From Candidatus Omnitrophota bacterium (lineage in GTDB: Bacteria > Omnitrophota > Gorgyraeia > Aquiviventales > Aquiviventaceae), in NCBI GenBank assembly GCA_016206725.1, contig JACQRA010000088.1, positions 3,459-67,458 on the forward strand: a DNA stretch of 64,000 nt. Direction: 5' to 3'. The notes under the pieces were generated by a model that saw nothing but the letters and a program-made list of their open reading frames with translations, ran no database searches and had not been told where the DNA came from. Positions 50,770 through 58,870 of this stretch are shown one piece after another. Each line of letters begins with the position of its first letter. Position 1 is the first letter of the stretch. A program made the translations under genes and the position numbers.

Positions 50770-50790
50770 TGCGAGACTCACGACCTCATA

Positions 50791-52593
50791 CTATTGTGAT
50801 GGAGCCTTTGGGTTTGTCAATGAGAAACTTACGAGGCGGAAGAACCCATAGGCGGCCAGCATGATGAGGAACGGCTCGAGCGGAGTTCGGTGTCGGTACG
50901 CGCACTCGAAAAAGAGGTGCACGACACTGCGCGAAGCCAGCACGACGAGCAGCAGCCACCAGTCTAATCGCTTGACCGGTTCGCGCAAGGAGCGCCAGAG
51001 CACCACACCGAACCCCACCCACGCCGCCGCGTAGGCATACCACCACATCCAGGACCAATAGAGGCTGCCCCGCATGAGGAAGATGGGATCAAAGGCGCCA
51101 AACCCATGGGAAAAGAACAGCACGCGAGCATTCCCCGCAACCGCGGCGGCCATGTTCACCATCACGTTCAAGGGCTGAGTCCTGAAGAGCGCCCAAGCCC
51201 CCTGGGGATCGCGCCATGGATTGAGCCACACATGCATGTTCACGGGTGAGTTCATCGAGACAAACCACTGCATGTTGAGGCGTCCCGCCCCTTGGAAGTG
51301 AAGCGACCCGTCGTGGACGCTCAGCGCAAATGGGGCCAGGATGACGAGGAACCCGAGCGACAATCCCAGGCCATGGATCACGGCGGTACGCCAGCCCAGC
51401 TTGGCCCGGATGCCAAGCAGGAACCAGCCGATGAGGAAGAACCAGAACATGATATTGCTTTCACGCGTTACAGCCGCCCACCCCAACAAGCCGCCAATTC
51501 CAACGATCCATCTGCCCCACCGATGAGGATCCTCCACATATCTGAGGAGGCACCAGACGACCAACAGCGTCCAGAAGGGATCCACGGCTTGGTGTCCGAT
51601 CGCAGCCGCGGAAAAGATCATGAGAAAATCCAATGCCCCGAACACCGCGGCAATCCGCGCCACCATCCGACCAAATAGCCGTTTGGCCACGTCGTACAGG
51701 AGGAGACACGTGAGCGCCCCGATCACCGATTGCACGGCACAGACCAGAAAATAGGACCTCCCGCCCAGCCAGTAGATCAGCGCGAGGAACCGAACGTAGC
51801 CCGGCGCAAAGAGGGGGATGTCCGACCAGGGCGTCTTTCCACCGTGCAGCAACGACATCGCCAGCGCATCATACGCCGGTCCGTCTGAGCCGGTCTCCCA
51901 ATAATTCGGATCCGACATCACGCGGGTCGTGTAAAACAGCCGGAACGCCAGCGCGACAAGGAACACGACCGCAAGGAACACCGGCTCGCTCGCGAGGGCG
52001 GTTCGGATGCGGGCACTCCACGCCTTGACGATCCGGGTCGAGGCCATCACGCTTCCCGCCACACCCAGGAGGGTTGCACAAACGGTGAACCAGCGAGCGA
52101 CCACCAGCGAAACAGCCCACAGCGCCGCGTATCCTAAGATAAGCGGGAGGAAGAAGAGCGAGGGATCCTCTGTACCCCTGCGGCGCCACCGCGCGAGAAG
52201 CTGCGCGCCCGCCACCATCCCCGCGACCAGCACGCCACCCCACAACGCGAAGCAGTACCGCACGTACCAGGGAGAGAAGGTCGCAACACCCGGCTCGTGC
52301 GTCAAGTGCCAGACGAAGCTTGCGAAGAGGCCGAACAGATGGAGGGAGAGCCCGAGTCGTATCGCCCAACGCCAGCGCGCGCGGAGGGAACGGTCGAAGA
52401 AGACGCTGAAGGACCAGGCATAGAGCGCGACGCTCGCCCAGTACAAGAGTGGGACCGGAACCACCACCCCTTCCATGAGCGGAACCGAAAGGCGAACCAG
52501 TCCGCCGTCCCACCAGATGATTTCAGCAACGAGGGCCGCGCAGAGCCCGCCCCCCAACAACATCACGAGGAACCCGCGTGCGTTGGTGGACAT
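50791..52593 (-). CDS. GT39/ArnT-like integral membrane glycosyltransferase
   Basis: 600 aa, about 12 membrane spans. After the fifth or sixth span, YWETGSDGPAYDALAMSLL resembles the periplasmic acidic loop of PMT/ArnT enzymes, and YRHRTPLEPFLIMLAAYG near the C-terminus is a second family segment. It would transfer a sugar from a polyprenyl-phosphate donor outside the membrane, for example the product of the UbiA-like route at 40698. ATG 52593 is one base after the stop of the UDP-xylose synthase gene. Confidence 0.75.
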   Translation of the reverse strand: MSTNARGFLVMLLGGGLCAALVAEIIWWDGGLVRLSVPLMEGVVVPVPLLYWASVALYAWSFSVFFDRSLRARWRWAIRLGLSLHLFGLFASFVWHLTHEPGVATFSPWYVRYCFALWGGVLVAGMVAGAQLLARWRRRGTEDPSLFFLPLILGYAALWAVSLVVARWFTVCATLLGVAGSVMASTRIVKAWSARIRTALASEPVFLAVVFLVALAFRLFYTTRVMSDPNYWETGSDGPAYDALAMSLLHGGKTPWSDIPLFAPGYVRFLALIYWLGGRSYFLVCAVQSVIGALTCLLLYDVAKRLFGRMVARIAAVFGALDFLMIFSAAAIGHQAVDPFWTLLVVWCLLRYVEDPHRWGRWIVGIGGLLGWAAVTRESNIMFWFFLIGWFLLGIRAKLGWRTAVIHGLGLSLGFLVILAPFALSVHDGSLHFQGAGRLNMQWFVSMNSPVNMHVWLNPWRDPQGAWALFRTQPLNVMVNMAAAVAGNARVLFFSHGFGAFDPIFLMRGSLYWSWMWWYAYAAAWVGFGVVLWRSLREPVKRLDWWLLLVVLASRSVVHLFFECAYRHRTPLEPFLIMLAAYGFFRLVSFSLTNPKAPSQ

Positions 52594-52594
52594 G

Positions 52595-53548
52595 TCACCC
52601 GCGCGAAGGAGAGAGCCCTGCATATCGGCTGAGCCACGCGATCGTCTTTGACAACCCTTCCTCAAGATCAATCGCCGGCTGCCACTTCAGGAGGGTCTTG
52701 GCTTTCGTCACATCCGGTTGACGCTGCTTGGGATCATCCTGGGGTAACGGGCGGAACTCGATCCGGCTGGCCGTCTCCTTACAATACGTCAGCACCCGCT
52801 TGGCGATCTCCAGGATGGCGCACTCATCCGGATTGCCGAGATTCACCGGCTCATGGAGGTCGCTGTCCATCAGTCGGCGGATGCCTTCGATCAGATCATC
52901 AATGTAACAGAAGCTCCGCGTCTGGCTCCCATCACCATACACCGTCAGCGGCTCGCCCCGCAAGGCTTGAGCGATGAAGGTGGGAATCGCCCGCCCGTCA
53001 TCGAGCCGCATCCGCGGTCCATACGAGTTGAAGATGCGCACGATCCTCGTGTCCACTCCATGCTCACGGTGGTACGCCATGGTCAAGGCTTCCGCGAACC
53101 GCTTGGCTTCGTCGTAGACCCCTCGAGGCCCGACCGGATTGACATGGCCCCAGTAGCCCTCCGGTTGGGGATGCACCTGCGGGTCGCCGTACACTTCCGA
53201 TGTGGAGGCCAAGAGGAACTTGGCGCCTTTCGCTTTCGCAATGCCCAGGGCATTCAAGGTGCCGAGCGAACCCACCTTCAGGGTCTGGATAGGATATTTC
53301 AGGTAATCCGGGGGGCTGGCGGGTGAGGCAAAGTGCAGGATATGGTCGAGAGGTCCCTCGACGTCAAGCGGCTGGCTGATGTTGTGCTCGAGGAATTGGA
53401 AACGCCCGTGTGACTGCAGGTGCGACACGTTGACGCGCGTTCCGGTGATGAGGTTGTCCACACAGATGACGTGGTGCCCTTCTGCGACGAGCCGCTCGCA
53501 GAGATGCGATCCGATAAAGCCGGCTCCTCCGGTGATGAGGACGTTCAT
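52595..53548 (-). CDS. uxs: UDP-glucuronate decarboxylase (UDP-xylose synthase)
   Basis: 317 aa, the normal size. [16 protein letters not shown], the Uxs-specific [17 protein letters not shown] segment, STSEVYGDP and YDEAKRFAE identify the family with high certainty. It converts UDP-glucuronate, made by the UDP-glucose dehydrogenase-like gene at 63284, to UDP-xylose. ATG 53548 overlaps the upstream epimerase stop (ATGA). Confidence 0.92.
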   Translation of the reverse strand: MNVLITGGAGFIGSHLCERLVAEGHHVICVDNLITGTRVNVSHLQSHGRFQFLEHNISQPLDVEGPLDHILHFASPASPPDYLKYPIQTLKVGSLGTLNALGIAKAKGAKFLLASTSEVYGDPQVHPQPEGYWGHVNPVGPRGVYDEAKRFAEALTMAYHREHGVDTRIVRIFNSYGPRMRLDDGRAIPTFIAQALRGEPLTVYGDGSQTRSFCYIDDLIEGIRRLMDSDLHEPVNLGNPDECAILEIAKRVLTYCKETASRIEFRPLPQDDPKQRQPDVTKAKTLLKWQPAIDLEEGLSKTIAWLSRYAGLSPSRG

Positions 53549-54477
53549 ACGTTGGCGTACGTGTTGCGACGGATCACGTGATAGCCTTTGATCAGTTCGG
53601 CGATGCCGTCTTGGAGGGAAACCTTCGGCCGAAAGCCGGTACGCTCGATCTTTTCGTTGCTCACGATGTAGTTGCGCTTGTCGGGGTCTTCCCCGATCGC
53701 CGCTTCGACGTAGTAGAACGCCGGGAGCTGTTTTTTGATCTCCGCGCACAGCTCCAGCTTGGAGAGATTGGCATCGCTTAATCCGACGTTGTAGGGCTGC
53801 CCGTTCATCTGATCGAAATGCCCGAGGGCATGGAGCAATGCCCTGGCGATATCCCGCACGTGGATGTAATTGCGCTTGAAATGTCCTTGGAAGACCACGA
53901 GGAATCGATCGGTGAGGGCGCGGTAGACGAAGTCATTGACCAGCAAATCCAGCCGCATGCGGGGACTGATTCCAAAGGCGGTGGCGAGACGCAGCGTGAC
54001 ACTATGGCCGGCTTCGAGCACGGCCTCTTCCGCCTCGACCTTGAGCTGTCCATAGAGCGAGACGGGACGCAGGGGGGTCTGCTCCGTACAATGGAGACCC
54101 TCTTGGCCGATGCCATAGCCGCTGTTTGTCGTCGGAAAAATGAGGACTTGTGAACGACTGCGCAATTCCAGCAGCAATCGAATGGCCTCCAGATTGATCC
54201 CGCGAGCCTCGGAGGGCGTGCGATCGCACGCCGGCGCACCGGTCAGGCAGGCCAGCGGCATGATCACATCAACCCGTTTCAGTCGATCCGCCACGACGCG
54301 GCGATCTCGCACATCAGCTCGAATGATCGTCAGACCGGCCTGATGACAACAGTCAAGCAGCGAGGTCTGCCCATACATGAAATTGTCGATCACGGCGACG
54401 TGATGGCCCTCTTGCAGCAAGAGAGGGACTAAGACCGAACCGATATACCCCGCTCCCCCCGTCACCAGAACGTTCAT
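53545..54477 (-). CDS. NAD-dependent epimerase/dehydratase (extended SDR)
   Basis: 310 aa. [19 protein letters not shown] with YGQLK, and [12 protein letters not shown]; the last is shared with 18657, 24141 and 34595. The serine-tyrosine region is unusual: FPTTNSGYG in place of SSxxVYG. Substrate unknown. ATGA overlaps on both sides with the GDP-fucose synthase-like and Uxs genes indicate coupled translation. Confidence 0.76.
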   Translation of the reverse strand: MNVLVTGGAGYIGSVLVPLLLQEGHHVAVIDNFMYGQTSLLDCCHQAGLTIIRADVRDRRVVADRLKRVDVIMPLACLTGAPACDRTPSEARGINLEAIRLLLELRSRSQVLIFPTTNSGYGIGQEGLHCTEQTPLRPVSLYGQLKVEAEEAVLEAGHSVTLRLATAFGISPRMRLDLLVNDFVYRALTDRFLVVFQGHFKRNYIHVRDIARALLHALGHFDQMNGQPYNVGLSDANLSKLELCAEIKKQLPAFYYVEAAIGEDPDKRNYIVSNEKIERTGFRPKVSLQDGIAELIKGYHVIRRNTYANV

Positions 54478-55418
54478 GAGGTGGCGTCTCCTGCGCCGCT
54501 CAGTTCGTGTTCGAGGAACCAGCGATAGGTCTGTTCGATTCCACCGCGTAGATTGGTCCTCGGCCGCCACCCCATCGCCTGGATCAGCGACGAGTCAAGC
54601 CGTTTCTCCGGCGCCCCGTCCGGACGAGAGGCATCCCAGCGGACGGTCCCGCGGAAGCCGACGACCTCTGCGATGAGATCCGCCAGCTCGCGGATCGTCC
54701 ACGACGCCCCCGATCCCACGTTGATGGGGCTGGCCGCCTCATCGTGGTCGAGCAGCAGTGCACAGGCTTCCGCCAAGTCATCCGTGAATAAGAACTCGCG
54801 TCGCGCCTGCCCGCTGCCCCACAACGTCACCTCGCCACGGCCCTGCTCGGCCGCCTCGTACAACTTCCGCAGGAGCGCGGAGAGCACATGGGCATCCTCC
54901 GGATCAAACGAATCGCCCGGCCCATAGACCGTCGCGGGGATGACGGTGACGTACCGCGTGCCATACTGACGGTTGTACGAGTCGCACAGCGACAATCCCG
55001 CCCACTTGGCCATGGCGTAAGGCTCGCTGGTGGGCTCCATCGGTCCGGTCATGAGATGCTCAGCGCGCATGGGTTGTGGGCAGCGTTTCGGATACATGCA
55101 GCTGCTGCCGAAATTCAACAACCGCTTGACCCCGGCCTTCCACGCCCCATGGATCAGATTCATTTCCATGATGAGATTCTCGTAGATGAACTCCGCCGGG
55201 TAGCGGCGGTTCGCTTCGATGCCGCCGACCCGTCCGGCGGCGATGATCACGACATCGGGATGAACCCGCGGCAACCACGTCTCGACCGCCTCCTGGCGGG
55301 TCAGATCCACCTCGGCGCGGGTCGCGGTGACCACGGACCACGTCGGCTCTTTGGAGAACCGACGCATCAAGGCCGAGCCGACTAAGCCGGTATGTCCTGC
55401 GACGTAGAGACGTGGCAT
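54474..55418 (-). CDS. fcl: GDP-L-fucose synthase
   Basis: 314 aa. AGHTGLVGSALMRR, FGSSCMYPK, SEPYAMAKWAG with the catalytic Tyr and Lys, and the late RPDGAPEKRLD segment identify this dual epimerase-reductase. It converts GDP-4-keto-6-deoxymannose to GDP-L-fucose. GDP-mannose dehydratase (gmd) is not seen in the window and may lie elsewhere. Its start overlaps the fused nucleotidyltransferase-phosphatase gene by 37 bases. Confidence 0.88.
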   Translation of the reverse strand: MPRLYVAGHTGLVGSALMRRFSKEPTWSVVTATRAEVDLTRQEAVETWLPRVHPDVVIIAAGRVGGIEANRRYPAEFIYENLIMEMNLIHGAWKAGVKRLLNFGSSCMYPKRCPQPMRAEHLMTGPMEPTSEPYAMAKWAGLSLCDSYNRQYGTRYVTVIPATVYGPGDSFDPEDAHVLSALLRKLYEAAEQGRGEVTLWGSGQARREFLFTDDLAEACALLLDHDEAASPINVGSGASWTIRELADLIAEVVGFRGTVRWDASRPDGAPEKRLDSSLIQAMGWRPRTNLRGGIEQTYRWFLEHELSGAGDATS

Positions 55419-56674
55419 TGTTGTGCAATCACGGAGGCGGCATCGCGCAAATCGTCCGCCACGACATCCGGCGTCAGCGAAGGATCGCCGGCCGCCCGCG
55501 CGCCGTAGCCGGTACGCACCAGGACGGTCGTCGCGCCCACCGCTCGACCGAGATCAATGTCGCATGCCTTATCGCCGATCACGAAACAGTCCTGCAATTC
55601 GAAGCGCAGCTCACGAGCGGCACGCTTCAGCAGGCCAGCCTTCGGTTTGCGACACGCGCACGCCTCTTGGGGACGATGGGGACAGACATACACGCCGTCA
55701 AGGCGGACGCCCTCCGCCTGGAGGAGTTCGCGCATCCGCTGGTGAACCGCTTCCAATCGAGCCACGTCGAACATCCCGCGCCCAATCGCGGATTGGTTCG
55801 TGATCACCACGAGGCCCAGCCCCATGGCCTGCAGTCGGCGAAGTCCTTCCGCCGCGCCCTCGACCAACTCGACCTGGTTCGGATCGGAGAGGTAATGCTT
55901 CTCGACGAGGATCGTCCCGTCCCGATCCAGCATGACAAACCGTCGCTTCCTCTTGCCCTCTCCGACCCTCTCCGGCCTTCTCCGGCCTTCTTGTCTGACA
56001 AACGTTTCTGCCATCCGATAACTCTCCGGCGTGCCGATATCCAAAAAGCGCCCGCGGCTGCAGTAGCCGTACAATCCACGGCCGGCTAATGTCGGAAACA
56101 CGTCGTGCTCCATCGACACCGGGCCGTCGCTGGGGATGGCCTCGATCACCTGACGACCCAACAGATAGACGCCCGCGTTGATCCATCCCTCTCCTGCGAC
56201 GGATTTCTCGTCAAATCCTTGCACGCATCCCGCTCGATCGATCCGCACGCGCCCATACCGACTGGTGTCAGCCGCCCACATCAACACGATCGACGTGACC
56301 GCCCCTCGACGATGATGCCAGCGCCAAAATGCCTGGAGGTCCGCGTCCCAGAAGGCATCACCGTTCATCGCGAGCACGACGTCGGTCTTGCACAATGGCA
56401 GGGCCTGTCGCAACGCCCCCGCGGTTCCCAACGGGGCGGCCTCTTGGGAATACCGCAGTCGCATCGGCCCGTAGGAGTCGCCAAAGGCCTGTTGAATCTG
56501 CTCGCCGCGATAGCCGGTGCAGAGCACTACGTCCTTGATGCCCGCGGTCTTCAACCGATCGAGCTGATAACTCAAAAACGGCCGTCCCGCAACCTCCGCC
56601 AACGCCTTGGGACGACCGGGAAGCTGCGCGCGTAATCGCATCCCTAGTCCGCCGACCAAGATGGCCGCCGTCAC
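55382..56674 (-). CDS. Fused sugar nucleotidyltransferase and GmhB-type phosphatase (second copy)
   Basis: 430 aa from a GTG start. Residues about 1-230 are a nucleotidyltransferase: AAILVGGLGMRLRAQLPGR, MNGDAFWD. Residues about 255-420 are a HAD phosphatase: MLDRDGTILVEK, ITNQSAIGRG, zinc-like CPHRPQEACACRKPKAG, VIGDKACDID. Same architecture as 25183 but clearly diverged. The domain linker is coded by a 10-bp tandem repeat (55958-55990). The region upstream of 56674 is open in frame to 56782 but is encoded by a tandem repeat, so the first conserved codon GTG is preferred. It would make an NDP-heptose. Confidence 0.82.
   Translation of the reverse strand: MTAAILVGGLGMRLRAQLPGRPKALAEVAGRPFLSYQLDRLKTAGIKDVVLCTGYRGEQIQQAFGDSYGPMRLRYSQEAAPLGTAGALRQALPLCKTDVVLAMNGDAFWDADLQAFWRWHHRRGAVTSIVLMWAADTSRYGRVRIDRAGCVQGFDEKSVAGEGWINAGVYLLGRQVIEAIPSDGPVSMEHDVFPTLAGRGLYGYCSRGRFLDIGTPESYRMAETFVRQEGRRRPERVGEGKRKRRFVMLDRDGTILVEKHYLSDPNQVELVEGAAEGLRRLQAMGLGLVVITNQSAIGRGMFDVARLEAVHQRMRELLQAEGVRLDGVYVCPHRPQEACACRKPKAGLLKRAARELRFELQDCFVIGDKACDIDLGRAVGATTVLVRTGYGARAAGDPSLTPDVVADDLRDAASVIAQQCHVSTSQDIPA
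55958..55990. repeat. 10-bp tandem repeat in an interdomain linker
   Basis: On the + strand CTCTCCGACC, CTCTCCGGCC and TTCTCCGGCC follow each other, then a partial fourth unit. In the gene it encodes the Arg/Glu/Pro/Gly-rich linker EGRRRPERVGEG between the nucleotidyltransferase and phosphatase. The unit is not a multiple of three, so copy-number change would shift frame. Confidence 0.65.
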
Positions 56675-56699
56675 CGAGCACAGATTCGTCTCAGTTCCT

Positions 56700-56747
56700 G
56701 AGTCACGTAACCACTTTGCCACTGAGTCACCTTGCCACTTAGCCACT
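56700..56747. repeat. Two tandem 24-bp repeats across a stop codon
   Basis: On the + strand two adjacent 24-base units begin GAGTCAC and end CCACT, differing at four positions. They contain the TAA stop of the aminotransferase at 56739 and form most of the 64-base gap before the fused nucleotidyltransferase gene. They are also open in the reading frame of the latter gene. No spacers, so not a CRISPR. Confidence 0.65.
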
Positions 56748-57857
56748 TCTTTGGAGGGCGTTCGCGAGTTGTTGAACCACATCGTTGATTTGGACGGCAG
56801 TCAGCTCAGGATACATGGGCAGCGAGAGGACTTCAGCCGCGGCGCGACGAGCCGTGGGGCATACGCTCACCGACCGAGCCCGACGGCGCAGCGCCGGCTG
56901 CTCCGGCAAGATGGATGGATACGCCACTTGGGTCGAGATGCCGGCAGCCTCAAGTGCCTGTTGGACACGGTCTCGATCCGCCACGCGAATCGTATAGAGA
57001 TGGTAGACATGTTCGCAACCTGCGCGCTCCCCCGGGAGCTCCACGTGCGTCAGATGCTGCTGCTCAATCGCCTGGGCGTAGGCGAGGGCATGACGTCGTC
57101 GAGCCAGATTCCACTCATCCAAATGCCGCAGCTTGATCCTCACAATCGCCGCCTGCATCTCATCTAACCGGCTGTTTCTCCCCAGCACGTCGTGATGGTA
57201 TCGCTGCACGCTTCCATGGGCGCGCAGCAAGCGAACCTGCCGTGCGCAGACCTCGTCATTGGTGAGCACCATCCCTCCGTCACCGTAGGCACCGAGGTTC
57301 TTGCTCGGGTAAAAACTCACGATGGCGGCGTCGCCGAATGACCCCACCAGCTTACCCCGACACCGCGCGCCGATGGCCTGGGCGCAATCTTCGAGGACCA
57401 GCAGGCGATGACGGCGGGCGAGGGCGAGGATCGGCTCCATGTCACACGGATGCCCGAAGAGATGCACTGGAATGATCGCTTTGGTCTTCGAGGTGATGGC
57501 GTCGACCGCCTGCCCCGGGTCCAGTGCGAAGGTCTGGGCATCAATATCCACGAAGACCGGTGTGGCCCCCACCGCAACGACCGCCTCTGCCGCCGCGATA
57601 AACGAAAAGGCGCTGGTGATCACCTCATCGCCGCGCCCGATCCCCCAGGCGCGCAACGCCAACTCCAGCGCATCGGTCCCGGAGGCCACCCCCACCGCGT
57701 AGCGCGTCCCGCAATACGCCGCGACCTCGCGCTCGAGCGCCTCCACCTCGGGACCGAGGATGAATTGGCCGCGATCCAACACCTGCTGAATCGCGCCGTC
57801 GATCTCGCCCTTCATGGCGCGGTATTGCGCCACGAGATCAATCAACGGGACGGGCAC
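56739..57857 (-). CDS. DegT/DnrJ/EryC1 family PLP aminotransferase
   Basis: 372 aa. The PLP lysine lies in SFYPSKNLGAYGDGG near residue 180 and VLEDCAQAIGA before it, the WbpE/DegT aminotransferase pattern. With the UDP-HexNAc dehydrogenase and epimerase upstream it could make a 3-amino UDP-sugar, as WbpE does. GTG 57857 has GGAG eight bases upstream and the protein then starts VPVPLIDL, the family start; it overlaps the epimerase by 20 bases. Confidence 0.82.
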   Translation of the reverse strand: MPVPLIDLVAQYRAMKGEIDGAIQQVLDRGQFILGPEVEALEREVAAYCGTRYAVGVASGTDALELALRAWGIGRGDEVITSAFSFIAAAEAVVAVGATPVFVDIDAQTFALDPGQAVDAITSKTKAIIPVHLFGHPCDMEPILALARRHRLLVLEDCAQAIGARCRGKLVGSFGDAAIVSFYPSKNLGAYGDGGMVLTNDEVCARQVRLLRAHGSVQRYHHDVLGRNSRLDEMQAAIVRIKLRHLDEWNLARRRHALAYAQAIEQQHLTHVELPGERAGCEHVYHLYTIRVADRDRVQQALEAAGISTQVAYPSILPEQPALRRRARSVSVCPTARRAAAEVLSLPMYPELTAVQINDVVQQLANALQRSG

Positions 57858-58779
57858 GGAACCACTCCACGGTACGGCGCAACCCTTCAGTAAATCCCAC
57901 GTGGCCATTCCAACTTAACCGTCGCTTCGCGTGGGAGGGATCGGCCAGTGTCCGTCGCATGTCGCCGGGCCGAGCGGGTTGAAAGGCGGGGGGGACGGAG
58001 GTCCCCACGATGTCATGGAGTTCCTGCAGCAACTCCAGCACGCTGTGCTCCTCGCCGAGCGCGACGTTGAACACCTCCCCGCTGAGGTCGGGGACCCTGG
58101 CCGCCAAGAGCGTGGCCTCGACCACATTCTCCACATAGGTGAAGTCACGGGATTGCCGGCCGTCACCATAGATCGGGGGTGATTCGCCGCGAAGCAGGCA
58201 GGTGATAAATTTGGGGACCACGACGGCATACTCGTTCTCCAGACTCTGTCGCGGCCCGAAGACGTTGAAGTATCGCACACAGACGGTCGGAAGACCATAG
58301 CTGCGCGCAAACATCCCGCACATCATCTCCGCCGCCAGTTTGGAGGCGGCATAGGGAGAGATCGGACGGGTCGGCTGATCTTCTCGCAACGGCATCTGGT
58401 CCGTGTCCCCGTAGACCGAGCTGGAAGACACGCCCACCACGCGCTTGACCTTCGCCTGCGCCGCAGCTTCCAACACGTTGATGGTTCCAACGACGTTGAC
58501 CTCGGCATACCCTGCGGGGTCGCGCATCGATTTCGGAACGCTGCGCAGCGCGGCTTCATGAATGACGGCATCGACCCCGAGGCAGGCGCGCGCCGTGACC
58601 TCCCGATCGCGCACGTCGCCCTCGATGAATTCCAGGCGGGCACGCACCGGCTGCAGATTGTCCAACCGTCCCGTGGAGAGATTGTCGAGGACGCGCACCG
58701 CGTGGCCGTCCTTCACCAGACGGTCAACGACATGCGAACCGATGAACCCCGCCCCGCCCGTCACGAGATAGCGCGCCAT
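57838..58779 (-). CDS. UDP-sugar 4-epimerase-like extended SDR (GalE/WbpP group)
   Basis: 313 aa. It begins [24 protein letters not shown] and YAASK are the catalytic residues, and YGDGRQSRDFTYVENVV follows. It probably interconverts UDP-GlcNAc and UDP-GalNAc, or UDP-glucose and UDP-galactose. ATG 58779 forms TGATG with a 28-codon frame carrying the start of a related epimerase and a REP hairpin (58779-58865). Confidence 0.82.
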   Translation of the reverse strand: MARYLVTGGAGFIGSHVVDRLVKDGHAVRVLDNLSTGRLDNLQPVRARLEFIEGDVRDREVTARACLGVDAVIHEAALRSVPKSMRDPAGYAEVNVVGTINVLEAAAQAKVKRVVGVSSSSVYGDTDQMPLREDQPTRPISPYAASKLAAEMMCGMFARSYGLPTVCVRYFNVFGPRQSLENEYAVVVPKFITCLLRGESPPIYGDGRQSRDFTYVENVVEATLLAARVPDLSGEVFNVALGEEHSVLELLQELHDIVGTSVPPAFQPARPGDMRRTLADPSHAKRRLSWNGHVGFTEGLRRTVEWFRARPVD

Positions 58780-58865
58780 CAGAACAAATCGGGGACACAA
58801 ACAAATTTCCAAATTTGTTTGTGTCCCCAATCTCCCGCTCCACCGGTCACGAGGTATCGGGGCAT
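58779..58865 (-). pseudogene. Remnant epimerase start joined to a REP hairpin
   Basis: ATG 58865, five bases after the UDP-HexNAc dehydrogenase stop, opens MPRYLVTGGAG, matching the first eleven codons of the intact epimerase (MARYLVTGGAG) but with eight base differences in 33. The frame then runs through the palindrome at 58791-58828 and stops at 58779 as TGATG. So a different epimerase was lost except for its head and replaced by the present gene, with the hairpin at the breakpoint. Confidence 0.75.
58791..58828. repeat. Perfect 18-bp palindrome (REP-like element)
   Basis: GGGGACACAAACAAATTT, CC, then its exact complement. This TTTGTGTCCCC-type hairpin is a common dispersed REP sequence in some uncultured bacterial lineages and may be mobilised by a REP-associated transposase. 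It lies inside the operon between two genes; there is no U-run for classical termination. Confidence 0.85.
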
Positions 58866-58870
58866 CGCCG

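Noticed and set aside
56700..56747. Possible CRISPR array
   Set aside because: Only two directly adjacent, imperfect copies with no spacers and no cas genes.
58791..58828. Rho-independent terminator
   Set aside because: The stem is strong, but its sequence type is a dispersed REP element, no U-run follows on the minus strand, and the flanking genes are otherwise coupled by TGATG.
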